9,093 nucleotides of DNA, from positions 1 to 9,093 of the forward strand of contig JAAZAH010000075.1 of NCBI GenBank assembly GCA_012514415.1. Reading direction: 5' to 3'. This DNA comes from Sandaracinaceae bacterium (GTDB taxonomy: Bacteria; Myxococcota_A; Polyangia; Polyangiales; Houyiibacteriaceae). Positions 1 to 6,183 of the stretch are shown one piece after another (within the stretch, counting starts at the first letter, position 1; each line of letters starts with the position of its first letter). Both the position numbers and the translations under genes were made by a program. Under the pieces are notes generated by a model that did no database searches, was not told where the DNA came from, and saw only the letters and a program-made list of their open reading frames with translations.

Positions 1-591
1 GCCGACGAGATACGCATCCCATTGGAAGATCAGCTTATTGAACGCCGCGAACTTTCCGTAGAGGGGAACGTAGGTGAAGTTCGCTTGGGCTGCGACCTGC
101 CATTGGCTGATCGGATGCCCGAGGCGGGTGGAGCGCCGCAGGAAGAAGGAGAGATCCTGCTCGCCCAGATCGTTTGAGAACTGGTACCAAATCGCGTTCG
201 CGCCAACGGCAAGGACATTGGTGATCCAGTAGTTCGCCGCGAGGCCGACGCCGAGATAGCGCTGGTAGTAGTCGTTGATGTTGAACGCCGCCGAGGGAGC
301 GAGCTCAAAGCGTCGAATCCGCAGAGCGTAAACTCGCTGAATGGCGTAGAGCTCTTCGACGGTCTCCGTCGGGCGCTCTGTGGTCGGCGCGAACTCATCG
401 TCATCGTCCGCCGCGAGCGATGAGAAGAGATCGCCGGAGGTTGAATCATCGGCGGGTTCGAGCGTCTCATCGACATCGAACTCCATGTCCGCTTCTTCTT
501 CGGAGAACTCCATCTGGGCTATCGCGTTTGGTCCGGGAAGAGCCCAGATCATCACGGCCAGCACCCAAATCGCTGAGAGACGTAGTTTCAT
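1..591 (-). CDS. Outer-membrane beta-barrel domain protein, N-terminal part (runs off the left edge)
   Basis: Reading leftward from ATG at 591, 197 codons run in frame to base 1 without a stop, so the C-terminal part is missing. Residues 1-25 form a signal peptide (hydrophobic stretch, then PNAIA before Q26), so the product is exported. Residues 27-75 are a very acidic, probably disordered linker with a DDDDE run. From about residue 80 the sequence YAIQRVYALRIRRFELAPSA starts an alternating aromatic/hydrophobic pattern (AAFNINDYYQRYLGVGLAANYW, then AIWYQFS). This resembles the opening strands of the OMP_myx_plus type outer-membrane beta-barrel domain (TIGR04565) common in Myxococcota; the family match is from memory. 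An in-frame ATG at 618 would add nine residues. I prefer 591 because AAAGG lies 7 bases before it, whereas GAGG sits only 4 bases before 618. Substrate and role are unknown. A terminator and a promoter candidate separate it from ftsY upstream. Confidence 0.85.
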   Translation of the reverse strand, partial: MKLRLSAIWVLAVMIWALPGPNAIAQMEFSEEEADMEFDVDETLEPADDSTSGDLFSSLAADDDDEFAPTTERPTETVEELYAIQRVYALRIRRFELAPSAAFNINDYYQRYLGVGLAANYWITNVLAVGANAIWYQFSNDLGEQDLSFFLRRSTRLGHPISQWQVAAQANFTYVPLYGKFAAFNKLIFQWDAYLVG

Positions 592-732
592 CGATTTGCC
601 TTTGATCCTCGCTGCCATGCCACCTCGGATTGCCCCACGTTCCCGGCGCGCGGGACAACGCGAAAAATGGACTGTCGGGGCAAAGTTTGGGAAATCATTG
701 TGTTTTTTACCGGTCACCCTGAGGCGTGAGCG

Positions 733-762
733 ACTATATCACGCCCTAAAAATAAGAATCAA
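733..762 (-). promoter_or_regulatory. Candidate sigma-70 promoter for the beta-barrel gene
   Basis: Read leftward, TTGATT (762-757) is a -35-like element, followed by an 18-base spacer and TATAGT (738-733), which matches the -10 consensus at five of six positions. It would start transcription near 726 and leave an untranslated leader of about 135 bases before the ATG at 591. It is one of the most AT-rich patches in the window. The -35 element coincides with the second arm of the ftsY terminator hairpin. Inferred from the motif alone. Confidence 0.45.
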
Positions 763-776
763 CGAGAGAGTTGATT
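748..776 (-). terminator. Weak intrinsic terminator after ftsY
   Basis: On the minus strand a perfect 7-bp inverted repeat (AATCAAC and GTTGATT, at 776-770 and 763-757) encloses a 6-base loop. It is followed at once by CTTATTTTT. The stem begins inside the ftsY stop codon TAA (777-775). The stem is AT-rich, so the hairpin is weak, but the U-tract and position are right for a rho-independent terminator. Leak-through into the beta-barrel gene is possible. Confidence 0.55.
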
Positions 777-1932
777 ATGCGTCGTCTCTTTCGAAGAGCG
801 CGTCGACGAAAAGCGCCGTGTCGAAGGGGGCCAAATCGCCGACCTGCTCACCGATCCCGATGTAGCGAATCGGCAGCCGGTGTTGATCGACGATGCCGAG
901 GATCACGCCGCCTTTGGCCGTGCCGTCAAGCTTTGTGAGGACGATCCCCGACAGGTCCACCGCCTCCTTGAACGTATTGGCCTGCTGGATGGCGTTTTGG
1001 CCGGTCGTGGCATCAAGGACGAGGAGTCGCTCATCGGCCGGGCGACCGAGCACCTTTTCGATCGTGCGCGAGACTTTGGCAAGCTCTTCCATGAGCGGGG
1101 CCTTGGTGTGAAGCCTTCCTGCGGTGTCGCAGATCAAGACGTCGACGCCCTCTTCTTTGGCGCGCTTGACCGCCTCAAAAATCACGGAAGACGGATCGGC
1201 GCCCTCTTTGCCCTTGACGGTCTCGGCGCCCACGCGTTCACCCCAGACTTCGAGTTGGAGCGTGGCGGCCGCGCGGAAGGTATCGCCGGCGGCGAGCATC
1301 ACCTTCTTGCCTTGCGAGCGGAACTGGCTGGCGAGTTTGCCGATCGTGGTCGTCTTACCGACGCCGTTGACGCCGACGATGAGGATGACCGCGGGGGCGG
1401 GGCCGAGGTTCAGGGCGCCCCCGCTTCCTGCGGAGTCGAGGATCTCTCGTGCCCCTGCTTTCAGCGCGCTCCAGACCGAGTTCTCATCCTTTAGCTCGCC
1501 AGCGGCGTTTCGATCCCGAAGGTCCTCAAGGATGCGCATCGAAGTGCGGACGCCGATATCGGCCGTGAGGAGGATCTCTTCGGCTTCTTCGAAAATGGCT
1601 TCGTCGAGCTTCGTGCGGTTGCGAAAAAGACTGCTTAACTTGGCGATAAAGCCGCCGCGCGTGCTCTTTAGCCCTTCTTTGAGGCGCTCCCGCGAAGGCG
1701 GTGCGATCGCTTCGACGGCAGGCTCAGGTTCAGGCTCAGGCTCAGGCTCGATCGCGGGCTCGGGCTCGATCGCGGGCTCGGGCTCGATCGCGGGCTCCGG
1801 CTTCTTCGGAGGTGTGACGAGCTCCGGCTCAGTGCGCGGCGGCAGCGGCTTCGTCTGGAAGCGGAAGGTCGAGACGAGCGCGTAGAGAAAGACCGCGCTT
1901 GCGAGAAGGAGAGGGAGTAAAAGGAGGTCCAT
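775..1932 (-). CDS. ftsY: FtsY, signal recognition particle receptor GTPase
   Basis: FtsY docks ribosome-SRP complexes at the inner membrane and, with Ffh, hydrolyses GTP to pass nascent membrane proteins to the translocon. The 385-residue product has an N-terminal hydrophobic segment (residues 2-21) that looks like a true membrane anchor, unlike soluble E. coli FtsY. A Pro/Glu-rich linker (about 30-72) carries tandem repeats, then come the helical N domain (about 82-170) and the G domain (about 178-385). All signature motifs are present: P-loop GVNGVGKTTT at 187-196, DTFRAAA at 217-223, DTAGR at 269-273, TKLDGTAKGG at 333-342 and GIGEQ at 359-363. The ATG at 1932 is chosen because it sits directly before the anchor; I see no clear Shine-Dalgarno sequence. 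The gene lies 92 bases downstream of the Ig-like gene on the same strand, so co-transcription is possible. Identity is firm. Confidence 0.97.
   Translation of the reverse strand: MDLLLLPLLLASAVFLYALVSTFRFQTKPLPPRTEPELVTPPKKPEPAIEPEPAIEPEPAIEPEPEPEPEPAVEAIAPPSRERLKEGLKSTRGGFIAKLSSLFRNRTKLDEAIFEEAEEILLTADIGVRTSMRILEDLRDRNAAGELKDENSVWSALKAGAREILDSAGSGGALNLGPAPAVILIVGVNGVGKTTTIGKLASQFRSQGKKVMLAAGDTFRAAATLQLEVWGERVGAETVKGKEGADPSSVIFEAVKRAKEEGVDVLICDTAGRLHTKAPLMEELAKVSRTIEKVLGRPADERLLVLDATTGQNAIQQANTFKEAVDLSGIVLTKLDGTAKGGVILGIVDQHRLPIRYIGIGEQVGDLAPFDTALFVDALFERDDA
1747..1800 (-). repeat. Three 18-bp tandem repeats in the ftsY linker
   Basis: The unit CTCGATCGCGGGCTCGGG (plus strand) occurs three times back to back at 1747, 1765 and 1783, the last copy with one mismatch. 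Shorter hexamer copies of GGCTCA adjoin it at about 1721-1746. Read as protein on the minus strand the repeats encode EPEPAI units in the flexible linker between the membrane anchor and the NG domains. The length stays a multiple of three, so copy-number changes would preserve the reading frame. Confidence 0.9.
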
Positions 1933-2024
1933 GGTGTCAGCAATCCATACGAAATGGTTGGGACGGATATCACCCTAACACGCGCAAGGCACGAAACGCG
2001 CAGCCATTCAACCGAGCCTCCGTT

Positions 2025-3857
2025 TCAGGTGACGCTGCCGCTGCGGTGCTCGAGTGCCTCGATGCGCGCCCGCAGTTGAATCGCTTCTTTGGTGTCGGGG
2101 GCATCTTCGCCATAATAAAGGCGATCGATCGCCTCGATCAGCGCGTTTAAATCCTCGCCTTCACGCGCGATCGCTTGTGCGATCTCGCGATGAGAAAGCG
2201 CCTGAAGCGCCTCTTCGCGGTGCCCTCTCGAGCGGGCGAGTCGAATCAAAGCGCGGCTTGGGGCTTGCCGAGTCCGCTCAAGGGCGATCTCGAGGAGGTC
2301 GGCGCCCCGATGGGGGAGCTCGAGCTCGATCGTTGTTCCGAGGAAGCCTTCGCACTCGATCTCTAGACGATGATGTCCGCGCTCGGGGATCGGGAGCTTC
2401 GGGGTCAGCCCTCGGGCGTCCGTCTGCGCGAGGAAGGTGCCCTCCGATCGAATGGTTCCCCCCTCGATCGGCCCGCCGCCCGAGGCTTCGATGAGGCGAA
2501 AGCGGGGTGCGTTGAGCCCGAAGCGTCTTCGCGGTGAAAGGCGCGCCCTCAGCGAGGTCTGCGTTCCACGATCCTCGACCTCGAGGCCTCGCGGATTTTT
2601 TTTTCGGCGGCCTTCCTCGCCTCGCCGCTCGAGCGAGCTGTAGAGGCGCGAGCGCGCGAAGAATCCGAGCAAGACGAGGACGATCGGAATGAGGACAAGA
2701 ATGCTCCTTCGGGCAGCGGAGCCAAGGCGCGGGATCTCAATCGCAATGTCGGTGAGACTGAGAGGTCCAAGCCCCTTCGCCTCATCGCCTCGGTAATGTA
2801 GCGCGGCCCGATAAACGCCGGGGGCATCGAAGGCGGGGATGACGAAACGAAAGGCGCCGTCTGGGCCCGAATGCGTCCGCTCGACGTTTCTGCCCTCGAT
2901 CGAAAGTTCAATCGGCGCACGGTCGATCGGACCGCTCCAGGTGCCTCGAATCACTCCCTCAAGCATCAGAGGTTCGCCCCGATCGGCCTCAAAGGGCCTC
3001 AGCTCAACTTCGGTTCTTTCGTCTAGGGTGAGTACGAGCGAGAGATGGCTCGGTGATCGCTTTTCGTCTCCGTCGGTCTCCAGGGTGATTCGATTCTCTC
3101 CCGGTCGCATCCGTGGACTCGGACGAAATGAGATCAACGCCCGTCCGAGTGCGTCGGTTTCGGCGCGTCCAAGGATCGCTCCGTCTTCATCCTTTAGGGT
3201 GATCCACAATCCCTCGCCCCCTTGCGTGGATCGCGCATGTACGCGGAGCGGAATGAATCGATCTTCGCCCTCGAACCCGTCGATGAATCGCGGCCTCTTT
3301 CGATCGAGGCTTGGGATGAGGGTCGTGACGACCCTCGGTTCAAGGCGGTCGATCAAGCGCTCCGCTTCATCGTAGTGCGCGTCACCTTTAAACCGGATGC
3401 GGAGTTCGCCCTTCGGGGGCCGCTTCGGAAGATCGAAGCTTGCCCGACCGAGGCGATCGCTTTTCTCCATCTGAAGGAGGCTACGCGGGTCCTCAAGGTA
3501 GAGAGTGCGATCGGCGATCGCGCGACCGAATTCATCCGTGAGTCGCGCTTCGAGGCGCCGCTCTGCGGGATTGACCTCGACAGCCAAGACGCTCCTTGCG
3601 CGAACTCTGAGGTTCGGCGCATCGCTTGTCTCGATCTGCGCGAACGCGCGCGGCGTCACCGAATCAAATGTCCAAGCCAAAAGGGAGAGGGGAGCGGCGC
3701 AAAAGAAAAAAACGGAAAAATGAAATCGGGAAATGCCCGTTGCGTCTATCCGTCGGTTCGGGTGATATTCTTGAGCGGACGGCCGACGGTTGGTTGTCCG
3801 CGCGGCGGCAACGGCGAGCGTGACGAGGTCAAGGGTGAAGCGGAGAAGAGATGACAT
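2025..3857 (-). CDS. Signal-bearing single-pass membrane protein with Ig-like repeats; start uncertain
   Basis: Not assignable to a named gene. Using the ATG at 3857 (610 aa): a hydrophobic signal or anchor segment at about 47-62 ends in PRAFAQ near 70-74. Three beta-rich Ig-like or carboxypeptidase-regulatory-like units follow at about 84-163, 199-278 and 283-375, each with a D-x(2)-GRA or DGAF type turn. Then come a strong membrane segment (about 385-400, ILVLIPIVLVLLGFF), a basic stretch, another beta-rich unit (about 451-525) and a charged helical tail (about 538-608). The tail, with LYYGEDAPDTKEA, faintly recalls the DUF4129 tail of transglutaminase-linked proteins; I am unsure of this. 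The probable topology is an exported Ig-like part and a cytoplasmic C-terminus. The start is unclear: ATG 3857 has no Shine-Dalgarno and overlaps the divergent HEAT gene by 23 bases, and the only other plausible codon before the signal is ATT at 3734. Role unknown; a scaffold or sensor in the envelope is a guess. Confidence 0.75.
   Translation of the reverse strand: MSSLLRFTLDLVTLAVAAARTTNRRPSAQEYHPNRRIDATGISRFHFSVFFFCAAPLSLLAWTFDSVTPRAFAQIETSDAPNLRVRARSVLAVEVNPAERRLEARLTDEFGRAIADRTLYLEDPRSLLQMEKSDRLGRASFDLPKRPPKGELRIRFKGDAHYDEAERLIDRLEPRVVTTLIPSLDRKRPRFIDGFEGEDRFIPLRVHARSTQGGEGLWITLKDEDGAILGRAETDALGRALISFRPSPRMRPGENRITLETDGDEKRSPSHLSLVLTLDERTEVELRPFEADRGEPLMLEGVIRGTWSGPIDRAPIELSIEGRNVERTHSGPDGAFRFVIPAFDAPGVYRAALHYRGDEAKGLGPLSLTDIAIEIPRLGSAARRSILVLIPIVLVLLGFFARSRLYSSLERRGEEGRRKKNPRGLEVEDRGTQTSLRARLSPRRRFGLNAPRFRLIEASGGGPIEGGTIRSEGTFLAQTDARGLTPKLPIPERGHHRLEIECEGFLGTTIELELPHRGADLLEIALERTRQAPSRALIRLARSRGHREEALQALSHREIAQAIAREGEDLNALIEAIDRLYYGEDAPDTKEAIQLRARIEALEHRSGSVT
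3740..3769 (+). promoter_or_regulatory. Weak promoter candidate for the HEAT-repeat operon
   Basis: TTGCGT (3740-3745), an 18-base spacer and GATATT (3764-3769) give a poor sigma-70-like match. It lies about 65 bases before the GTG start at 3835. It sits inside the extended reading frame of the divergent Ig-like gene but just upstream of that gene's alternative ATT start. This is motif evidence only. Confidence 0.22.
3825..3828 (+). promoter_or_regulatory. Ribosome binding site deciding the GTG start of the HEAT-repeat gene
   Basis: GAGG lies six bases before GTG 3835. In-frame alternatives are TTG at 3790 and GTG at 3820, neither with an equally good purine-rich site. The 3835 choice gives a signal peptide with a basic n-region. 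Confidence 0.6.
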
Positions 3858-4737
3858 AGGGTTCGGTGGACCGCCGGAGCGGAGGAGACGTCGATGGATC
3901 CTCTGGCTCGCTCTGATGCTCTCCTTTGCGCCATCAGCCCACGCCGATGAGCGTACCGAATATTTCATCCGGCTTCTTCAAACTTCGTCCACCTTTAAAG
4001 TCCGGGCTCAAGCGGCGCTCGGGCTTGGACGGCTTGAGCCCCGTCCCGAGGCGCTTGAGGCGCTTCATCAAGCCGTCCTCGAGGATTCCCACGAGGCCGT
4101 CCGCGCCGCCGCCGCTTCGGCGCTCGGAAGGCTCGGTGATGCCTCGTCGCGATCCGCGCTCGAGCGCGCATCCCGCGATTCAAACCGTGAGGTGAGTGCT
4201 GCCGCCCGCGAAGCGCTGGCCATGCTTGGGAGAAGGAGCGTTCCGCAAACGGGCGCGGTCGCCGTCCGCGATCGCGATCGGAGCGCCCGCCCAAGGCCGA
4301 GCGGACCTGCGCGCTACTACGTCTCGGTGACGACGCCAAGCGCCGCGGGTGTTCAGGTCTCCGCGCAGACGCGCGAGGCGCTTCGCGACTTTTTCGTGCG
4401 CCAGCTCGAATCGCTCGATGGCGTCGTGATTGCGCCCAAGGATCAGAGCGATCGCGAGGCGCAGGCGACGATCAAAAAACAGAAGCTCATCGGCTATGGT
4501 GTCGATACGAGCATCACGCGCCTCGAGACCAATGCCTCGGGCGTCCGCGCCGAGGTGAGTGTGGTGCTCTGGACGCACCCAGGACGTGCTGTGAAGGCGA
4601 TGCTCAACGGAGGCGCGAGCGTGCCGGGTGCCCGCGGCGGGGATGCCGAGCGACGCGCCCTTGAGGGCGCAATCCAGAGCGCATCGCGTCGCCTCGGTCA
4701 GGCGATCGAGAGCGCGACGCTCGCTTCGGGGCGGTGA
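3835..4737 (+). CDS. Exported HEAT-repeat protein
   Basis: A 300-residue product using GTG 3835. The N-terminus has a basic patch (ERRRRRW, 15-21), a hydrophobic core (about 21-31) and APSAHA before D38, so Sec export to the periplasm is likely. Residues about 40-133 hold roughly three HEAT or PBS-lyase-type alpha-helical repeats (VRAQAALGLGRL at 56-67, VRAAAASALGRLGD at 89-102, VSAAAREALAMLG at 120-132), which normally act as protein-binding scaffolds. A basic, proline-containing linker (about 145-160) leads to an alpha/beta C-terminal domain (about 160-300, beginning YYVSVTTPSA). I cannot place that domain; its size and strand pattern loosely suggest a small periplasmic lipoprotein-like fold. 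No cysteine follows the signal, so it is not a lipoprotein. It starts a run of three rightward genes and is divergent from the Ig-like gene. Binding partners are unknown. Confidence 0.82.
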   Translation: MKRRRDDIGFGGPPERRRRRWILWLALMLSFAPSAHADERTEYFIRLLQTSSTFKVRAQAALGLGRLEPRPEALEALHQAVLEDSHEAVRAAAASALGRLGDASSRSALERASRDSNREVSAAAREALAMLGRRSVPQTGAVAVRDRDRSARPRPSGPARYYVSVTTPSAAGVQVSAQTREALRDFFVRQLESLDGVVIAPKDQSDREAQATIKKQKLIGYGVDTSITRLETNASGVRAEVSVVLWTHPGRAVKAMLNGGASVPGARGGDAERRALEGAIQSASRRLGQAIESATLASGR

Positions 4738-4751
4738 GTATGTGGAATTTC

Positions 4752-4780
4752 TTGATGCCAGCGGAAACTTACGATAGATC
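4752..4780 (+). promoter_or_regulatory. Candidate promoter before the HAMP gene
   Basis: In the 67-base gap after the HEAT gene, TTGATG (4752-4757), a 17-base spacer and TAGATC (4775-4780) form a moderate sigma-70-like match. It would start transcription about 15-20 bases before the ATG at 4805. It may supplement transcription from the operon promoter. Inferred from the motif alone. Confidence 0.35.
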
Positions 4781-4791
4781 GACGTCGAAAC

Positions 4792-4797
4792 GGAGAG
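4792..4797 (+). promoter_or_regulatory. Ribosome binding site for the HAMP gene
   Basis: GGAGAG ends seven bases before ATG 4805. This favours that codon over the in-frame TTG at 4799, which would directly abut it. Confidence 0.7.
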
Positions 4798-4804
4798 ATT
4801 GGGA

Positions 4805-5428
4805 ATGAGTGTGGAGGCGGTCACCGCAGAGAATCAGGCTCCGCCCAAGCCGCGGAGGAAGCTCAGGAACTACCTGCTCGATCCCCAATTTCAGATGAAA
4901 TACGTGGGGATGGTCGTGGGGGTTACATTTGTCGTGGCGAGCGTCCTTGGCGCGTTCGTTTACGATTTTTCGACGAGCCTCACCGACTCGATGATGGCCA
5001 ATGAGCTCCTCCTCGACGAATATCAGGGCTCGGCCTCATTTCAGCAGATCGAGGAGAGAGCGCGCGCATTCGACCGGTTCGTGCTCATCTCGATCATCCT
5101 CGGCGTGCTCAGCCTTGTCGTTGCGCTCGGCCTGACAGGCATCGTCGTCACGCATAAAGTCGTCGGTCCGGCCTATAAAATGCGCCTATTGCTGAGCGAG
5201 ATCGGTGAAGGCCGGCTCTCACTTCGCGGCAGGCTGCGCCGGGGCGACGAGCTTCAGAGCCTTTTCGTTTCGGTCGAAGAGATGGTCGATCGCCTCCGTG
5301 CCGAGCGCGAGGAACAGATCGACGCGCTCGATCGCGCGATCGCAAAGCTTCGAGCCGGAGACGATCGCGATCAGGCGCTCGCATCCCTCGAAGCGATGCG
5401 CGATCAGATGGCCCGCAGCCTCGAATGA
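4805..5428 (+). CDS. Two-pass inner-membrane protein with a HAMP-like domain
   Basis: A 207-residue product. Residues 1-31 are a cytoplasmic basic segment (PPKPRRKLRNYLLDPQFQMKY). Transmembrane helix 1 is about 33-53 and helix 2 about 92-116. Between them is a short periplasmic loop of about 38 residues (about 54-91), too small for a typical ligand-binding sensor domain. After helix 2 comes VVGPAYKMRLLLSEI (119-133), with the Pro typical of HAMP linkers, then GRLSLRGRLRRGDELQSL (136-153), which fits the second half of a HAMP module. A coiled coil (about 155-207) ends the protein. No histidine kinase, chemotaxis signalling, cyclase or EAL/GGDEF domain follows, so the output partner must be another protein if it signals at all. 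It sits 67 bases after the HEAT gene and 44 before the zinc-ribbon gene, so co-expression is likely. Exact function unknown. Confidence 0.85.
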   Translation: MSVEAVTAENQAPPKPRRKLRNYLLDPQFQMKYVGMVVGVTFVVASVLGAFVYDFSTSLTDSMMANELLLDEYQGSASFQQIEERARAFDRFVLISIILGVLSLVVALGLTGIVVTHKVVGPAYKMRLLLSEIGEGRLSLRGRLRRGDELQSLFVSVEEMVDRLRAEREEQIDALDRAIAKLRAGDDRDQALASLEAMRDQMARSLE

Positions 5429-5450
5429 GGTAGAGACAAAAGACGAGGAG

Positions 5451-5464
5451 CCGCCGCGCGGCGG
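5451..5464. repeat. Perfect 14-bp GC palindrome before the zinc-ribbon gene
   Basis: CCGCCGCGCGGCGG reads the same on both strands and ends eight bases before ATG 5473. As RNA it could fold into a short stem covering the weak GGCGGA ribosome-binding region. No U-tract follows, so it is not a terminator. It might simply reflect base composition. Confidence 0.5.
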
Positions 5465-5472
5465 AACCGTCG

Positions 5473-6183
5473 ATGATTCGTCTCAATCAATGCTATACCT
5501 GTGGCGCGCTCATCCTTTTTGGCGGGATCTCGCGCGATGGGGTGCGCTATTGTGGTAAGCGCTGCTGCGAGGAAGCGGAGCTGGATCGCGCGCTCGACAT
5601 GGTTCCCGTCGCCGTCGCGGAGAGCGAGGCGATGCGCATTCGAAGCGATCCTTGTCCGGTCTGCGGAAGGGAAGGGAGCCGAGTTGAGCTCCGAGCGAGT
5701 TATCGGGCGACGGGCTTCTTACTGCATACGAGCCTGAGCGAAAAACACGTGATCTGTTGTACGCTCTGTGGGCTCAAGGCCAACCTCAGGGCCATCGCCC
5801 ATAGCCTGCTCTTCGGCTGGTGGGGCTTTCCATTCGGAATCATCGCCGTTCCGATGCAGGTTCTAAGGAATCTATTCGCGATGCTTCCAAGCTTCCGAAG
5901 GCGGATCTCGTGGCGGTTCATGGAAGCGGTTCGGATGGACATCGCCGCAGGAATCCTCGCGCAAGGCGAACACCCTCCGGTCTTGCCTGAGGGGACGTCG
6001 GCCACGGACGGAAGAGCGCAGGGATCCTCCGCATCCAATCCTCAAGCGGGCGAACAACCCCGCGGGGATGCTCAAGAGGGCGAGTCCCGACCGCGCGAGG
6101 CTCCTTCATCGAGCCGGGAAGCGCCTCGATCGCCGCGCCCTCCGGATCATGGCGCTCGCCATCAGAAAACGCCTTCGAGGTAG
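5473..6183 (+). CDS. Double zinc-ribbon protein with GWWG hydrophobic segment and disordered tail
   Basis: A 236-residue product of unknown function. The first zinc site is Cys7-x2-Cys10 with Cys27 and Cys31 (Cys32 adjacent); the second is Cys61-x2-Cys64 with Cys96-x2-Cys99 (Cys95 adjacent). Both suit four-cysteine ribbons. Residues about 107-137 contain SLLFGWWGFPFGIIAVPMQVLRNL. This hydrophobic GWWG stretch recurs, as I remember, in uncharacterised zinc-ribbon membrane-associated proteins of several phyla. It probably touches or inserts into the membrane. Residues about 165-236 are low-complexity Pro/Ser/Arg/Glu-rich and probably disordered. The ATG at 5473 is the natural start because C7 follows at once; only a weak GGCGGA precedes it. 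It is the last gene of the rightward trio, and its final 22 bases overlap the 3' end of leftward yraN. Role unknown; metal-dependent protein or nucleic-acid binding is a guess. Confidence 0.8.
   Translation: MIRLNQCYTCGALILFGGISRDGVRYCGKRCCEEAELDRALDMVPVAVAESEAMRIRSDPCPVCGREGSRVELRASYRATGFLLHTSLSEKHVICCTLCGLKANLRAIAHSLLFGWWGFPFGIIAVPMQVLRNLFAMLPSFRRRISWRFMEAVRMDIAAGILAQGEHPPVLPEGTSATDGRAQGSSASNPQAGEQPRGDAQEGESRPREAPSSSREAPRSPRPPDHGARHQKTPSR

Noticed and set aside
880..1885. Two long plus-strand open frames opposite ftsY (204 and 253 codons)
   Set aside because: They mirror the ftsY coding strand. Their products are low-complexity Ser/Arg/Gly or Ala/Leu/Asp-rich without motifs, while FtsY identity is certain.
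3775..3801. Inverted repeat GCGGAC / GTCCGC before the HEAT gene as an operator
   Set aside because: The arms are only six bases and 15 bases apart in GC-rich DNA, so it is easily a chance match.
3222..3854. Plus-strand open frame of 210 codons opposite the Ig-like gene
   Set aside because: The minus frame shows a signal peptide, repeated Ig-like turns and a membrane helix. The plus frame shows no features and no ribosome binding site.
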